Assembly (NCBI GenBank): GCA_030065575.1 | Contig: JASJDZ010000009.1 | Span: 1-64,000 of the forward strand | Length of the DNA stretch: 64,000 bases | Reading direction: 5' to 3' | From: Acidimicrobiia bacterium | GTDB lineage: Bacteria; Actinomycetota; Acidimicrobiia; Spongiisociales; UBA5794 | In this document: positions 50,275 through 59,179 of the stretch, one piece after another | Layout of the letters: each line of letters starts with the position of its first letter | How positions within the stretch are numbered: position 1 is the first letter of the stretch | Notes under the pieces: model-generated | Told to the model about the DNA's origin: nothing | Databases searched by the model: none | What the model saw: the letters and a program-made list of their open reading frames with translations, nothing else | Translations under genes and position numbers: made by a program

Positions 50275-52584
50275 CTACTCCAGTGTCATCAGGAACGCGA
50301 CCAGGCTGTCGATGTCCTCTTCGGACAACACCTCGCCGTAGTTGCTGAACATCTGTCCGGCGGGGTATCCCTCGACGACATAGGCATTGGGATCCACTAT
50401 CGACTCGCGAAGGTACTCCTCGGCTGTCAACCCCGGCACCCTGGTCTGCGCCCTCGTCGCAACGCCATCGAAGGATGGCCCGACCAGCACCGTGCCCGGC
50501 TCGAGACTGTGACAGAGTCGACACCCGGTGTTGGTGCCAAGAGTGTTCTCGAAATAGAGCGACCGGCCCGCATCGGCCTGCGCCTCCAGCGGAGCATCGT
50601 TGAGAGGAACGTTGAATATCTCGCCGGCCTGCAGACCGATCAGATCGTCGAAGACGACGATGGCATAGGTGGGATCCTTCCGATCGAAGAGTGTCACCGT
50701 TACCTGTTGCTGGCCGGGTGAGACGCCGATCTCTTCGTAGGCAAGAGAGGTGTCGGCACCATCTGCAGTGACGATGGCGTAGGTGCGGTCGAACACGGTC
50801 AAACCGTCTACCTCGACAACGATGCGAGGCGGCGCACCCTCGGCCAGGGCCGGCTCCATTTCGGGAAACCCGCGCAGCGGGGCCCCGCTGCGGTGGTCCA
50901 TGGCGATAGCAATGACTGTCTCGGCCGCACTGACCGGGGTATACCTGATGTTCGTGGCAGCGATGGAGAGCAGTGTCACTACGGTGATCAGAGCCAGGAC
51001 GGGGAGCTGGCGTCGCCGGCTTGGCATCTCCTCTGGATTGGCAATCGGCTGTGCGCCGGGTTCGTCGATTGCCTCCTCGAAGGAATCGGGGGGAACCCAA
51101 TCCGTGGCGATTGGAGCGTCCGCATAGTCTCGGGCGAGTCGTGGAACCCTCTCCCGATCGAGCCGTGCCTGCAGCCACGTGTTGCCTTCTCTGTTCGCAC
51201 AATCGGCGGGCGGGCAACCAACTACGTGAACATGGCCGGCACCGGCGTCGAGTGCAGCCGTAATCAACGCCGGGTGGATCATGCCTACGCACGTGACGGG
51301 GACAACGTGACCACCACCTTCGAGTCCTTGCTCGCCGAGAAGGCCAGATGCGCCCTGCAGGGCATGTCGCTCACACGTCAGCACCAACGTCGGTTCATTT
51401 CCGGAAGCTGCTAATCGCCGTACCTCGTCCCAGAGCGCCTCAGCCGGTGCAGGTCCCAGGGTCAGCGCTTCGGTTGGGCAGCTGCCAATACACACTCCAC
51501 AGGAGACGCAGAGGTTCTCGTGAACGATGGCCAGCTGCCGGTATTTCGTGTCGTCCTCACGCGGAATCATCTCTAGCGCTCGATACGGGCAATCGACGAC
51601 GCAGAGGGTGCAGCCGGTGCAGCGATCGGCATGCACGACGATGGGATCCAGCTTCGTGCGCCGCAGCAACCACGGCATCGCAGCCACCAGGACACTGATC
51701 AGCAGGAATCCGCCCCACAGCAGGCCGGGCGACCATGTGAGACCCGCCGGCATGAGGAACAGGTAGAAGGGATCGAGCGGGAAGGTCCCCGGCAGCTGAT
51801 TGGGATCGAGCGCATCGAGCATGCCAAGCGGCCACAGGAGCGACACAATCGTGATCGACCCGCCGATGAGGATCATCCAGAAGCGCGGCGGCAGTAGCAG
51901 AGGCCGGTTCAGCCGTTTCAGATGCACCCAGATGAGGACTCCGAGCCCGATGGAGAGCCCGATGTGGATGAGGAAGATGAGGAGCAAGAACGGCCATCCC
52001 GATCCCGCAACCGGTGACAGTAGGTTGTCGATGAGGAAGTCCAGCCCGGTCTTGGTGCCGGCGATCGCTCTCGTGAAGACACTGTTGAGTACCTGGGTGC
52101 GCTCATCCCAGATGAGCCAGTAGCCGGTCACGCCGATGATCCAGACCAACAGCATCATCGCCACCCCGGATACCCAGGCCACCCACCGTGCCCCGCGGAA
52201 GCGATCCTGGAAGAACGTGCGCCAGCCGTGGAGCAGCGACGTGACGACCATGGCAATAGATGCGTAGCGATGGCCCGCCCGCATCAGGCGCCCGACCAGA
52301 TTCGCCTCGATTCCGGAAACGGCATCGTACGAAGCTTCAAATCCGTATTGGAAGAAGGCAGTCAGGTAGATGCCGGTGAGCGTGACGATGACGAAGAGAA
52401 AGACAGTGATCGTTCCGGTGTGATAGAGCGGATTCAGCCGCGGCGACCCGACCGCCTTTCCTACGGGGCGCTCTGCCTTGAGGGTGAGTCGCTCCAGGAA
52501 ACGCAAGCCGCTCCGCACCTTGTTCTTGGTGCGGAGCGGCCAGTCGACCGACGGCCCGCGCAGCGGAACCTCGTCACGTCTCAA
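50275..52584 (-). CDS. Cytochrome b / 2x[4Fe-4S] ferredoxin / MvhD-like / cytochrome c fusion
   Basis: The 769-residue protein contains several modules. A cytochrome b N-terminal domain has paired heme His (GHRYASIAMVVTSLLHGW, LIHIGLSIGLGVLIWVH). Further membrane helices lack the PEWY motif (PFYLFLMPAG instead). A 2x[4Fe-4S] ferredoxin follows (CTGCTLCVVDC, CVSCGVCIGSC). Next is a domain like the hydrogenase/heterodisulfide-reductase delta subunit MvhD (VTCVGMIHP, VVGCPPADCANREGN). Then come a membrane helix, a beta domain and a cytochrome c (CRLCH). It sits between the oxidase genes and a free cytochrome c. A quinol:cytochrome c oxidoreductase role is inferred. No Rieske protein is nearby. 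Confidence 0.85.
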   Translation of the reverse strand: MRRDEVPLRGPSVDWPLRTKNKVRSGLRFLERLTLKAERPVGKAVGSPRLNPLYHTGTITVFLFVIVTLTGIYLTAFFQYGFEASYDAVSGIEANLVGRLMRAGHRYASIAMVVTSLLHGWRTFFQDRFRGARWVAWVSGVAMMLLVWIIGVTGYWLIWDERTQVLNSVFTRAIAGTKTGLDFLIDNLLSPVAGSGWPFLLLIFLIHIGLSIGLGVLIWVHLKRLNRPLLLPPRFWMILIGGSITIVSLLWPLGMLDALDPNQLPGTFPLDPFYLFLMPAGLTWSPGLLWGGFLLISVLVAAMPWLLRRTKLDPIVVHADRCTGCTLCVVDCPYRALEMIPREDDTKYRQLAIVHENLCVSCGVCIGSCPTEALTLGPAPAEALWDEVRRLAASGNEPTLVLTCERHALQGASGLLGEQGLEGGGHVVPVTCVGMIHPALITAALDAGAGHVHVVGCPPADCANREGNTWLQARLDRERVPRLARDYADAPIATDWVPPDSFEEAIDEPGAQPIANPEEMPSRRRQLPVLALITVVTLLSIAATNIRYTPVSAAETVIAIAMDHRSGAPLRGFPEMEPALAEGAPPRIVVEVDGLTVFDRTYAIVTADGADTSLAYEEIGVSPGQQQVTVTLFDRKDPTYAIVVFDDLIGLQAGEIFNVPLNDAPLEAQADAGRSLYFENTLGTNTGCRLCHSLEPGTVLVGPSFDGVATRAQTRVPGLTAEEYLRESIVDPNAYVVEGYPAGQMFSNYGEVLSEEDIDSLVAFLMTLE

Positions 52585-52611
52585 GTTGCGTCTCGCTAGC
52601 TATGCGGTTTC

Positions 52612-54321
52612 CTATCCCCCGGGCACAGGCGATTGCGGCGAGAATCCCGGCGAGGTGGACTCTATGCCGAAGATCTGGTCGATCAACTGTGGCCCATAGG
52701 CGAGGATGATCAACACCACAGTGGCAATCAACCACGGCTTCCAACGGTCCAGCCACGCCGGAGCGTTGTTCGGGTCATCGAGGGATTCGGCAACCGGCAC
52801 ATCGATGTGTTCACCCTCGGGCAAGCGCTTCCGCTGCCATGCCGTCACGGCGATGATCACAACGAACATCATCAGCCCGATCCACATGATGGCCCCACCG
52901 ACCGCAACCCGGAACAGATGACCGTTCCACTCGTCCGGTACGTATGGAGCCAGACCCAGCGGCGTCCGCCGGGGGGCACCGAGCAGGCCAATCGTGTGCA
53001 TCGCATTCGAGAAGATCAGCATGCCGGCGAAGTAGACCCACGAGCTGACAACTGCCAGCTTCGGGCGCCACAGTGGCTTCCCGGTTATGTGCGGCACCAG
53101 CCAATACGAGATACCGAAGAACGACAGAGTCACCGCAGAGGCAACAGTCAGATGGAAGTGCCCGGGCACCCAGGTGGTGTTGTGGAGCACCAGGTTGACG
53201 TTGTAGGACGCGTTGGCCACACCGCCGATGCCTCCGAAGATGAACAGGATCCCGGCCAGCAACTGCGCCGTCACCGAACCGTCACCCCAGGGAAGGGCAC
53301 GAATCCAACCGAACAGTCCCTTGCCGCCGCGCCGGCGCGCCGCGTACTCGAGTGAAGCGACCACCGTGAACAGCGTGAGCAGTGACGGGAACCCGACCCC
53401 GAAGGTGAGAAGCGAGTGGATGAACTTCCAACCGGCGGGGACACCCGGGTCCACAAACTGATGGTGGAACCCGAGCGGTACCGACAGCAGCAGGAACAGC
53501 CAGAACGCCAGCCGCGCCAGCGAATCGCTGAACAGCTTGCCGCCCGCCTGTTTCGGGAGCATCCCGTACCACGAGGCGTAGGCGGGGAGCAGCCAGAAGT
53601 ACACCAATGGGTGGCCGGTGAACCAGAAGAAGGTTCGCGACAGCTGCGGGTCGATGCCCCCAACCCAACCGAATGTCATCGGCAGGATCAGACCGAGGAT
53701 CTCGGCAGCGATGCCGATGGTGGCGATCTGCCACATGACCATATTGAGGATCACTGCCAGAGCCAGGAACGGCGTCTTCTCGGCAGGGTTCTCCTTGCGC
53801 CACCGGTACAGCGTGATGTAGAAGCCGTATCCCTCGATCCAGCTACCAACCACCACAAGAACCAGGCCGAGGTAGAACAGGACGTCGGCTTCGAGTGGCG
53901 GGTAGAAGGTGTAGAGGACGCTGGCGTTGTCGCCCAGGAGCGGCACGGCAGCCACGACCAGGCCGACCACCATCATCCAGAACCCGACACGATTCAGGAG
54001 CGGGATCGCCAACGGGCGCTTGAGGGTGCGAATCACAACCAGGGTCGTGAACCCGGTGATGAAGAACGTGGTCCAGATGAGCGCGTTCAGAACCCCGTGC
54101 AGAGTGAGACCCTGGTAGTACGCGTTTACACCGTTGAACTCGATGAAGAGGAAGTTCAGGTCCGGGTAGAGATCGATGCCGGCGTGTTGCAGCGCCTGGA
54201 GCGGCCCGAAGATGCTGCCAACCGCCAGGGCTGTCACCGCAAAAAAGATGTGCCAGCCGATGAAGCTCTTGTCGGACTTCGTCAGTTCGTAGACAGGAGT
54301 CCTTGTTGTCTCAGTAACCAA
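52612..54321 (-). CDS. Cytochrome c oxidase subunit I, B-type (ba3-like)
   Basis: The 569-residue heme-copper oxidase core has about 13-14 membrane segments. GHPLVYFWLLPAYASWY carries the CuB His and cross-linked Tyr in the B-type arrangement. FHHQF holds the other CuB His pair, and WVPGHFHLTVASAV the heme ligands. The K-channel-only B family fits the small partner subunit nearby. It is downstream of CoxII and 27 bases before the cytochrome b fusion gene. Confidence 0.93.
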   Translation of the reverse strand: MVTETTRTPVYELTKSDKSFIGWHIFFAVTALAVGSIFGPLQALQHAGIDLYPDLNFLFIEFNGVNAYYQGLTLHGVLNALIWTTFFITGFTTLVVIRTLKRPLAIPLLNRVGFWMMVVGLVVAAVPLLGDNASVLYTFYPPLEADVLFYLGLVLVVVGSWIEGYGFYITLYRWRKENPAEKTPFLALAVILNMVMWQIATIGIAAEILGLILPMTFGWVGGIDPQLSRTFFWFTGHPLVYFWLLPAYASWYGMLPKQAGGKLFSDSLARLAFWLFLLLSVPLGFHHQFVDPGVPAGWKFIHSLLTFGVGFPSLLTLFTVVASLEYAARRRGGKGLFGWIRALPWGDGSVTAQLLAGILFIFGGIGGVANASYNVNLVLHNTTWVPGHFHLTVASAVTLSFFGISYWLVPHITGKPLWRPKLAVVSSWVYFAGMLIFSNAMHTIGLLGAPRRTPLGLAPYVPDEWNGHLFRVAVGGAIMWIGLMMFVVIIAVTAWQRKRLPEGEHIDVPVAESLDDPNNAPAWLDRWKPWLIATVVLIILAYGPQLIDQIFGIESTSPGFSPQSPVPGG

Positions 54322-54335
54322 GTCGATCCTCCTCC

Positions 54336-54863
54336 CTACTCCGTGATATTGACGGTGCCGTACATCGAGGCGTGACCGGTACCGCAGAACTCGGTACAGA
54401 TGTAGTCGTACGACCCCGGTTCATTGAAGACTGTGGTCAGCTTGGAGACTTCCCCCGGTACCGCCATGAAGTTGACGTTGGTGCCCTGAATCTTGAACCC
54501 GTGCTGAACGTCGACGGAAGTCACATAGAAAGTCACCTCGGCACCAGCGGGGATCTCCACTGTTGCATCCGGCTCAGGAACGGTATTGGGATCGAAGAAC
54601 CACATCTTGGCGAGCAGATAGACGTCGTACTTCTCCCCGGCGACGATCTCGCGAACACCCGGATCCGACCACGGCAACTCATTCTCGATGGTGCGTGGGT
54701 CGACTCGCTGCTCCTCAGTGGGAACCTGAATCCCGAGCATGAAGCCGGCGATGGTCACGGAGATCGCAAAGACCACCAAGACCAGGATCGCCGCACGAAT
54801 CCAACCGCGTTCGGTTGGATCGATGTGTAGTTTCACCTTCTCGCCGTGTTCGCTCGTGCTCAT
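54336..54863 (-). CDS. Cytochrome c oxidase subunit II
   Basis: The 175-residue protein has one membrane anchor (residues about 22-45) and a periplasmic cupredoxin domain with the CuA ligands: SVDVQHGFKI and CTEFCGTGHASM. Subunit II with a single helix is typical of B-type oxidases. The start is ATG 54863, overlapping the subunit IIa stop (ATGA). The track start at 54908 runs through that gene. Confidence 0.93.
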   Translation of the reverse strand: MSTSEHGEKVKLHIDPTERGWIRAAILVLVVFAISVTIAGFMLGIQVPTEEQRVDPRTIENELPWSDPGVREIVAGEKYDVYLLAKMWFFDPNTVPEPDATVEIPAGAEVTFYVTSVDVQHGFKIQGTNVNFMAVPGEVSKLTTVFNEPGSYDYICTEFCGTGHASMYGTVNITE

Positions 54864-55003
54864 ATGGTCGCTCCGCGCGACAGCAGGATGATGTAGATGC
54901 TGAACCACATCAACATGAGCACGGCCACGAACGCAGCTACAAATGCAACGGTACCCCGCGGCTTGAACTCGCCCTGGGTCTCGTCGCCGTTGTCGCTAGT
55001 CAT
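54860..55003 (-). CDS. Cytochrome c oxidase subunit IIa (CbaD-like)
   Basis: This 47-residue gene is too short for the ORF track. It starts MTSDNGDETQGEFKPRGT, then has one membrane helix (VAFVAAFVAVLMLMWFSIYI). This fits the one-helix IIa subunit of ba3 oxidases, and the position directly before CoxII with an ATGA overlap is diagnostic. GGGGAGG precedes the ATG. It is the first gene of the five-gene respiratory operon. Confidence 0.85.
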   Translation of the reverse strand: MTSDNGDETQGEFKPRGTVAFVAAFVAVLMLMWFSIYIILLSRGATI

Positions 55004-55246
55004 GGTCCTCCCCACTCACTGAACGGGCCTCTCTCCTCGCCACATGCGGCCACGTGCATGCCCGCCGGCTGGCGCCATCGTAGAGTGCCACTTGGCTCCG
55101 TGCCGGGTCCTAATGGTCCCTACAGACCAGGACGATAGCCCCCAACGCCCTCAGATTGCGGCCCAAATGCAACAATTCCGGTGCAGTTTCCCCGCGGGCC
55201 AGAAATGGGGAATTGCCGGACGCTGCGGCACTGCGCAGCGGAGAGT

Positions 55247-56356
55247 TCAGTCGAGAGGAAGAACGAGCGTGACCGTGGTGCCGCTGCCGCTGCTCTTGAC
55301 TGTCAGATCTCCCCCGACGTCCCTCGCCCGCTGCCGGAGATTGGGTAGGCCCATACCGGGATACTCGCGATTTGCATCGAACCCCGAACCGTGATCGACG
55401 ACCGAAATCGAAAGGCTGTTGAAACCACCTGTAACCAGAATCCGCACGATCGGGCTATCGCTGTGTCGCAGTGCGTTGCTGGTGGCTTCTTTGATGATGT
55501 GGAGAACAGCGTCGGCTACCTCGTTGGAGAAGCCGTCCGCAAGCGCATCAACCGACACCTCGATATCTGACGAGTAGGGCTCTGCGAGCTCCTCAATGAG
55601 CTCGTTGACCTCGATCTCCAGATCCCGGGTGTGGCTGGCCGGTTGGCGCAGATTGAAGATGAACTGCCGCAGCGATGTGATGCAGTCATCGACCCTCTCG
55701 ACCTGGGTGCGCACGGTGTTGGCGGTCCCGGGGTCGTCAATCGAATCGGCAAGACCCTGGAGGGCAAGACCCACCGCAAAGAGATCCTGGATGATGTCGT
55801 CGTGGACATCGCGGGCAATCCTGGCCCGGTCCTCGGCGACGGCGACTTCGCGCAGGCGGCGCTGGATACGAGCATTGGCAACCGCCGACCCTGCGATCAG
55901 CGCCAGGGTCTCCACGGTCGCCTGGTCTTCGTCGGTGAAACCACCGGGTTTGTCGGTGAGATAGAGGTTGCCGAAGACCTCGTGCCGCGTCCGCAGCGGG
56001 ACCCCGAGAAAGGAGCTCATCGGAGGGTGCCCTTCGGGGAATCCGTGAGCAGAAGAGTGATTGGAGATATCGTCGATGCGCACCACTTCACCCTGGGTCA
56101 CTGCGCCCAGGACACCAAGCCCGAGAGGTAGGTGGTCGACTGCGGCGACGGCCGCCGAGTCCATTCCACGATGGATGAAATCAACCAGGAACCCATGCGA
56201 GCCAACGGTTCCCAGCGCCCCGAATCGGGCGCCGGTGAGGCCGACCGCGATGTCAACCAGCGACTCGAGCAAACCGCGCAATTCGCCTTGTTCCGACACC
56301 TGGGCCGCCGCATCGAGAAGCTCGGCGAAACGCTCGCTCTGAGCGGTGGATTCCAT
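55247..56356 (-). CDS. NarL-type sensor histidine kinase with GAF domain
   Basis: The 369-residue soluble kinase has a GAF domain (residues about 20-165), the HisKA_3 dimerisation region with the phospho-acceptor His in EDRARIARDVHDDIIQDLF, and a C-terminal HATPase (IIKEATSNALRHS, GMGLPNLRQRA). It resembles DevS/DosT-type kinases, which sense redox or gas ligands, but heme binding cannot be judged. The ATG at 56356 is preferred; the longer ORF runs into the regulator promoter. It is divergent from two response regulators and next to the oxidase operon. Confidence 0.88.
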   Translation of the reverse strand: MESTAQSERFAELLDAAAQVSEQGELRGLLESLVDIAVGLTGARFGALGTVGSHGFLVDFIHRGMDSAAVAAVDHLPLGLGVLGAVTQGEVVRIDDISNHSSAHGFPEGHPPMSSFLGVPLRTRHEVFGNLYLTDKPGGFTDEDQATVETLALIAGSAVANARIQRRLREVAVAEDRARIARDVHDDIIQDLFAVGLALQGLADSIDDPGTANTVRTQVERVDDCITSLRQFIFNLRQPASHTRDLEIEVNELIEELAEPYSSDIEVSVDALADGFSNEVADAVLHIIKEATSNALRHSDSPIVRILVTGGFNSLSISVVDHGSGFDANREYPGMGLPNLRQRARDVGGDLTVKSSGSGTTVTLVLPLD

Positions 56357-56472
56357 CGCCGGAACGATACTGCCGAATTCGGCTGGGGCCGAACGTCCCG
56401 CGTTTCGGTGAGGATGGCCACGTTCTCGGGTCGCGGCCATTGGTTAGCGTGTTGGCCAGCGAAAGGTGTGCA

Positions 56473-57141
56473 TTGCGAGTTCTGGTTGTAGACGATCATC
56501 CGGTGGTCCGTGAAGGACTGCGGGCTCTGTTGACGTCACAGGACGACATCGAGGTCGCCGGTGAGGCTGCCAGCGGGGCGTCGGCAATTCGTCGCGCCGG
56601 CTATGACTCGCCCGACGTCGTTGTAATGGACGTGCGCCTGCCCGACATGAGCGGTGTTACCGCGTGCCGGACCATCGTCGAGCGCTTCCCCGATGTGAAG
56701 GTGCTGATGCTCTCGTCGCACGTTGACGAGGACACAGTGCACGAGGCCATCCTGGCGGGGGCGTCTGGATACCTGGTCAAGCGCATTGATGGCGAGCGCA
56801 TCGTCGACGCAGTGCGTAGTGTCGCCAGGGGCGCCTCGGTGATCGACCCCACAGCGACGGCAAAGCTCTTCAACCAGATCCGGGGCCAGAGCGTTGGCGA
56901 TCCGGTGTTCTCCCAACTCTCCGAGCGCGAAGTGCGCATCCTCGAGTTGATCTCGGACGGGTTGACCAATCGGGAAATCGCCGACCGGGTCTTCCTGGCC
57001 GAAAAGACCGTGAAGAACTACATCTCACGTTTGCTTGCCAAGCTCGGGTTGCGCAACCGCAACGAGGCCGCCGCATACATGGCGCGACGTATCGCTGATC
57101 GTGAGGCGAAATACCCGCCGGAAGACTGGTCCGACGAGTAG
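56473..57141 (+). CDS. NarL/LuxR-family response regulator (1)
   Basis: The 222-residue regulator has a receiver domain (VVDDHP, phospho-Asp in VVMDVRLPDMSG, Lys in LVKRIDG) and a LuxR-type helix-turn-helix (LSEREVRILELISDGLTNREIA ... AEKTVKNYISRLLAKLGL). The start appears to be TTG 56473 (LRVLVVDDHP) with AAAGG upstream; the track start at 56440 adds a non-family leader. It is divergent from the kinase and probably its cognate regulator, like DevR. Confidence 0.88.
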   Translation: MRVLVVDDHPVVREGLRALLTSQDDIEVAGEAASGASAIRRAGYDSPDVVVMDVRLPDMSGVTACRTIVERFPDVKVLMLSSHVDEDTVHEAILAGASGYLVKRIDGERIVDAVRSVARGASVIDPTATAKLFNQIRGQSVGDPVFSQLSEREVRILELISDGLTNREIADRVFLAEKTVKNYISRLLAKLGLRNRNEAAAYMARRIADREAKYPPEDWSDE

Positions 57142-57216
57142 AGAGACATCCCAGGCGTCGGTCGCCGAGGGTCATGGCGCTGCGAGGTCTTTCCGGCGCG
57201 TTAGGGTCTCCTCTAT

Positions 57217-57876
57217 ATGGCAATCCGGGTATTGGTCGTCGACGACCACTTCGTGGTGCGGGCAGGCGTCGCGTCCTACATAGACAACCAAGCCGACATG
57301 ACCCTCGTTGGTGAAGCGGGGACCTGTGTCGAGGCTCTCGAGAAGACTGCTGAGCTCGAGCCCGATGTCGTGTTGATGGATATCCGCCTCGACGATTGCT
57401 CCGGGATCGACGTGACCAGGTCGATCAAGGAAGACCATCCGGACATCAAGGTGGTCATGTTCACCACCTATGCGGACCTCGAACTGCTCCGCTCCGCGAT
57501 CGATGCTGGAGCATCGGGATACGTGATCAAGCGAATGGCACTCAAGCATCTCGTCGAAACAGTGCGCCGGGTGGTTGCCGGCGAAGATCTCGTAATCGAC
57601 GAGCGGGCGCAGGCGGCTCTCGACACCGGAGGTGCCGAGGCCCAACTAGCCGAGCGGTTGCGCCGCCTCTCGCCACAGGAGCGTCGCGTCCTCTCGCTGA
57701 TCGCCGACGGGCTCACCAATCGTCAGATTGCCGACGAGTTGAACCTGGCGGAGAAGACGGTCAAGAACTACGTGTCGGCGCTGCTGCACAAGCTCGACAT
57801 GACCCGGAGAGCCGAGGCTGCGGCCTTTCGTGCCGCAATCACCGACCTGGACCTCGCTGATCCGGAACCGAGTTGA
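57217..57876 (+). CDS. NarL/LuxR-family response regulator (2)
   Basis: The 219-residue regulator is paralogous to its upstream neighbour: receiver with VVDDHF, phospho-Asp in VLMDIRLDDCSG, Lys in VIKRMAL, and LuxR helix-turn-helix LSPQERRVLSLIADGLTNRQIA. TTAGGGT about 14 bases before the ATG may be its own -10. Two regulators and one kinase suggest branched signalling or a decoy. It has the DevR-like pattern LAEKTVKNYVSALLHKL. Confidence 0.9.
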   Translation: MAIRVLVVDDHFVVRAGVASYIDNQADMTLVGEAGTCVEALEKTAELEPDVVLMDIRLDDCSGIDVTRSIKEDHPDIKVVMFTTYADLELLRSAIDAGASGYVIKRMALKHLVETVRRVVAGEDLVIDERAQAALDTGGAEAQLAERLRRLSPQERRVLSLIADGLTNRQIADELNLAEKTVKNYVSALLHKLDMTRRAEAAAFRAAITDLDLADPEPS

Positions 57877-57917
57877 TGAAAACAGCGGCTGCCCTGTGGG
57901 CAGCTTCGAGGCTGTCG

Positions 57918-59141
57918 CTAGCCAGCCTCGGTGATCGCGAGGACGCTGCCCGCTTGCGTGAGCACATAGAGCTCACCGGCGGCATCCTTGCCGAATCCGA
58001 TCACGGCGGAAAGCGATCGCGGGGGCAGCCACTCTCGCATCTCGCCGTCCCGCGTCACACTCCGCAACCAGCCTGCGCAGTAGTCGGAGAAGAAGTAGTG
58101 CCCGGCCAACTCCGGGATGGCAGACCCTCGATAGGCGAAGCCGCCGGTGATCGAACAGCCCTCGCTGTGGGGGTATTCGTACACCGGTAGCACGAAGGGG
58201 GCCGGATCGCACTCCCCGCCAAAGCACTCGCTGCCCTCCATCTCCGACCAGCCGAAGTTGGGGTTGCCCACCGTCCAGTCGACCACATCAACCTCCTCGA
58301 TGCGGTTCTGGCCAACGTCGGCAATCCACAGGTCGTCACCGTCAAACGTGAACCTCCAAGGGTTCCTCAGCCCGATCGCCCAGACTTCCTCCTCGAGGTT
58401 CCCCTCAGGAATCGTGTAGCCACCTTCGACATCGACGGCAATGCGAACCATTGCACCCAGCAGGGTGTCGGCGCGTTGCCCCTGACCGAATTGGTCATCG
58501 GCTCCTCCCCCGTCACCAAGACCGATCCACAGATTGCCATCGGGACCGAACTCGATCATCCCACCGTTGTGGTTGCTCGCCGGTTGGTCGACCCGCAACA
58601 CCTCAGTGAGTGTCTCCCGGTCGGCGCGGCGATCCGATGCTTCCACCGAAGCAACCACGGTATCGCCCTGGTTGTTGATGTAATTGAGGTAGACGAGCCC
58701 GTTGTCGACGAAGTCGGGGGGAAAGGCCATGCCGAGCAGGCCCCGTTCCCCGCGGAACGTCACCAGATCGTTGATGTCGAGGAAGGGCTGCGCTTCACCG
58801 TCGACGACTACCCACACAATCCCCGGTTGATCAACGACGTACCACGCGTCGTCGCCCGGGGCAGTGAGCAAGAGCACAGGCTGGGTGAAGCCCGATCCCG
58901 CCTCGACCGCTGAAAGGGTGATCTCATCCAACGACCGCAGCGGCTGAGTCGTTGTTGTGGTGGAGCTGGTCGTCGGAGCGGGGGCATCCGTTGTCGACGT
59001 CGGTGCTTCGCTAGTCACCGGTGCCGGTTCTGCGGCAGTCGTCGTCGTGGAAACCTGTGGAGCCGCGTCGGTGGTCGGGGCAACATCGACGTCCCCGCAC
59101 GCTCCGAGCACCAGAGCCATCACCAAAATCAGGTAGCGCAT
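57918..59141 (-). CDS. Secreted PQQ-type sugar dehydrogenase (glucose/sorbosone dehydrogenase family)
   Basis: The 407-residue lipoprotein starts with a signal and lipobox LGAC, then a 50-residue Thr/Pro linker. A six-bladed propeller follows, of the soluble glucose dehydrogenase / YliI aldose-sugar dehydrogenase type: VVDQPGIVWVV, GERGLLGMAF, NHNGGMIEFGPDGNLWIGLGDGG, AIGLRNPWRF, GFAYRG. PQQ and calcium dependence is inferred. Electrons could reach the nearby cytochromes. The four cysteines in the C-terminal half (CFGGEC, EGCS, DYCAG) may form disulfides. Confidence 0.88.
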   Translation of the reverse strand: MRYLILVMALVLGACGDVDVAPTTDAAPQVSTTTTAAEPAPVTSEAPTSTTDAPAPTTSSTTTTTQPLRSLDEITLSAVEAGSGFTQPVLLLTAPGDDAWYVVDQPGIVWVVVDGEAQPFLDINDLVTFRGERGLLGMAFPPDFVDNGLVYLNYINNQGDTVVASVEASDRRADRETLTEVLRVDQPASNHNGGMIEFGPDGNLWIGLGDGGGADDQFGQGQRADTLLGAMVRIAVDVEGGYTIPEGNLEEEVWAIGLRNPWRFTFDGDDLWIADVGQNRIEEVDVVDWTVGNPNFGWSEMEGSECFGGECDPAPFVLPVYEYPHSEGCSITGGFAYRGSAIPELAGHYFFSDYCAGWLRSVTRDGEMREWLPPRSLSAVIGFGKDAAGELYVLTQAGSVLAITEAG

Positions 59142-59179
59142 GTCGCCACGCTACCGCGCCGGATGAGCAGAGAAGACGC

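Noticed and set aside
49898-51292. 464-residue minus ORF 49898-51292
   Set aside because: Only its last 124 residues (from ATG 50272) are a gene. The rest is out of frame with the cytochrome b fusion gene that covers it.
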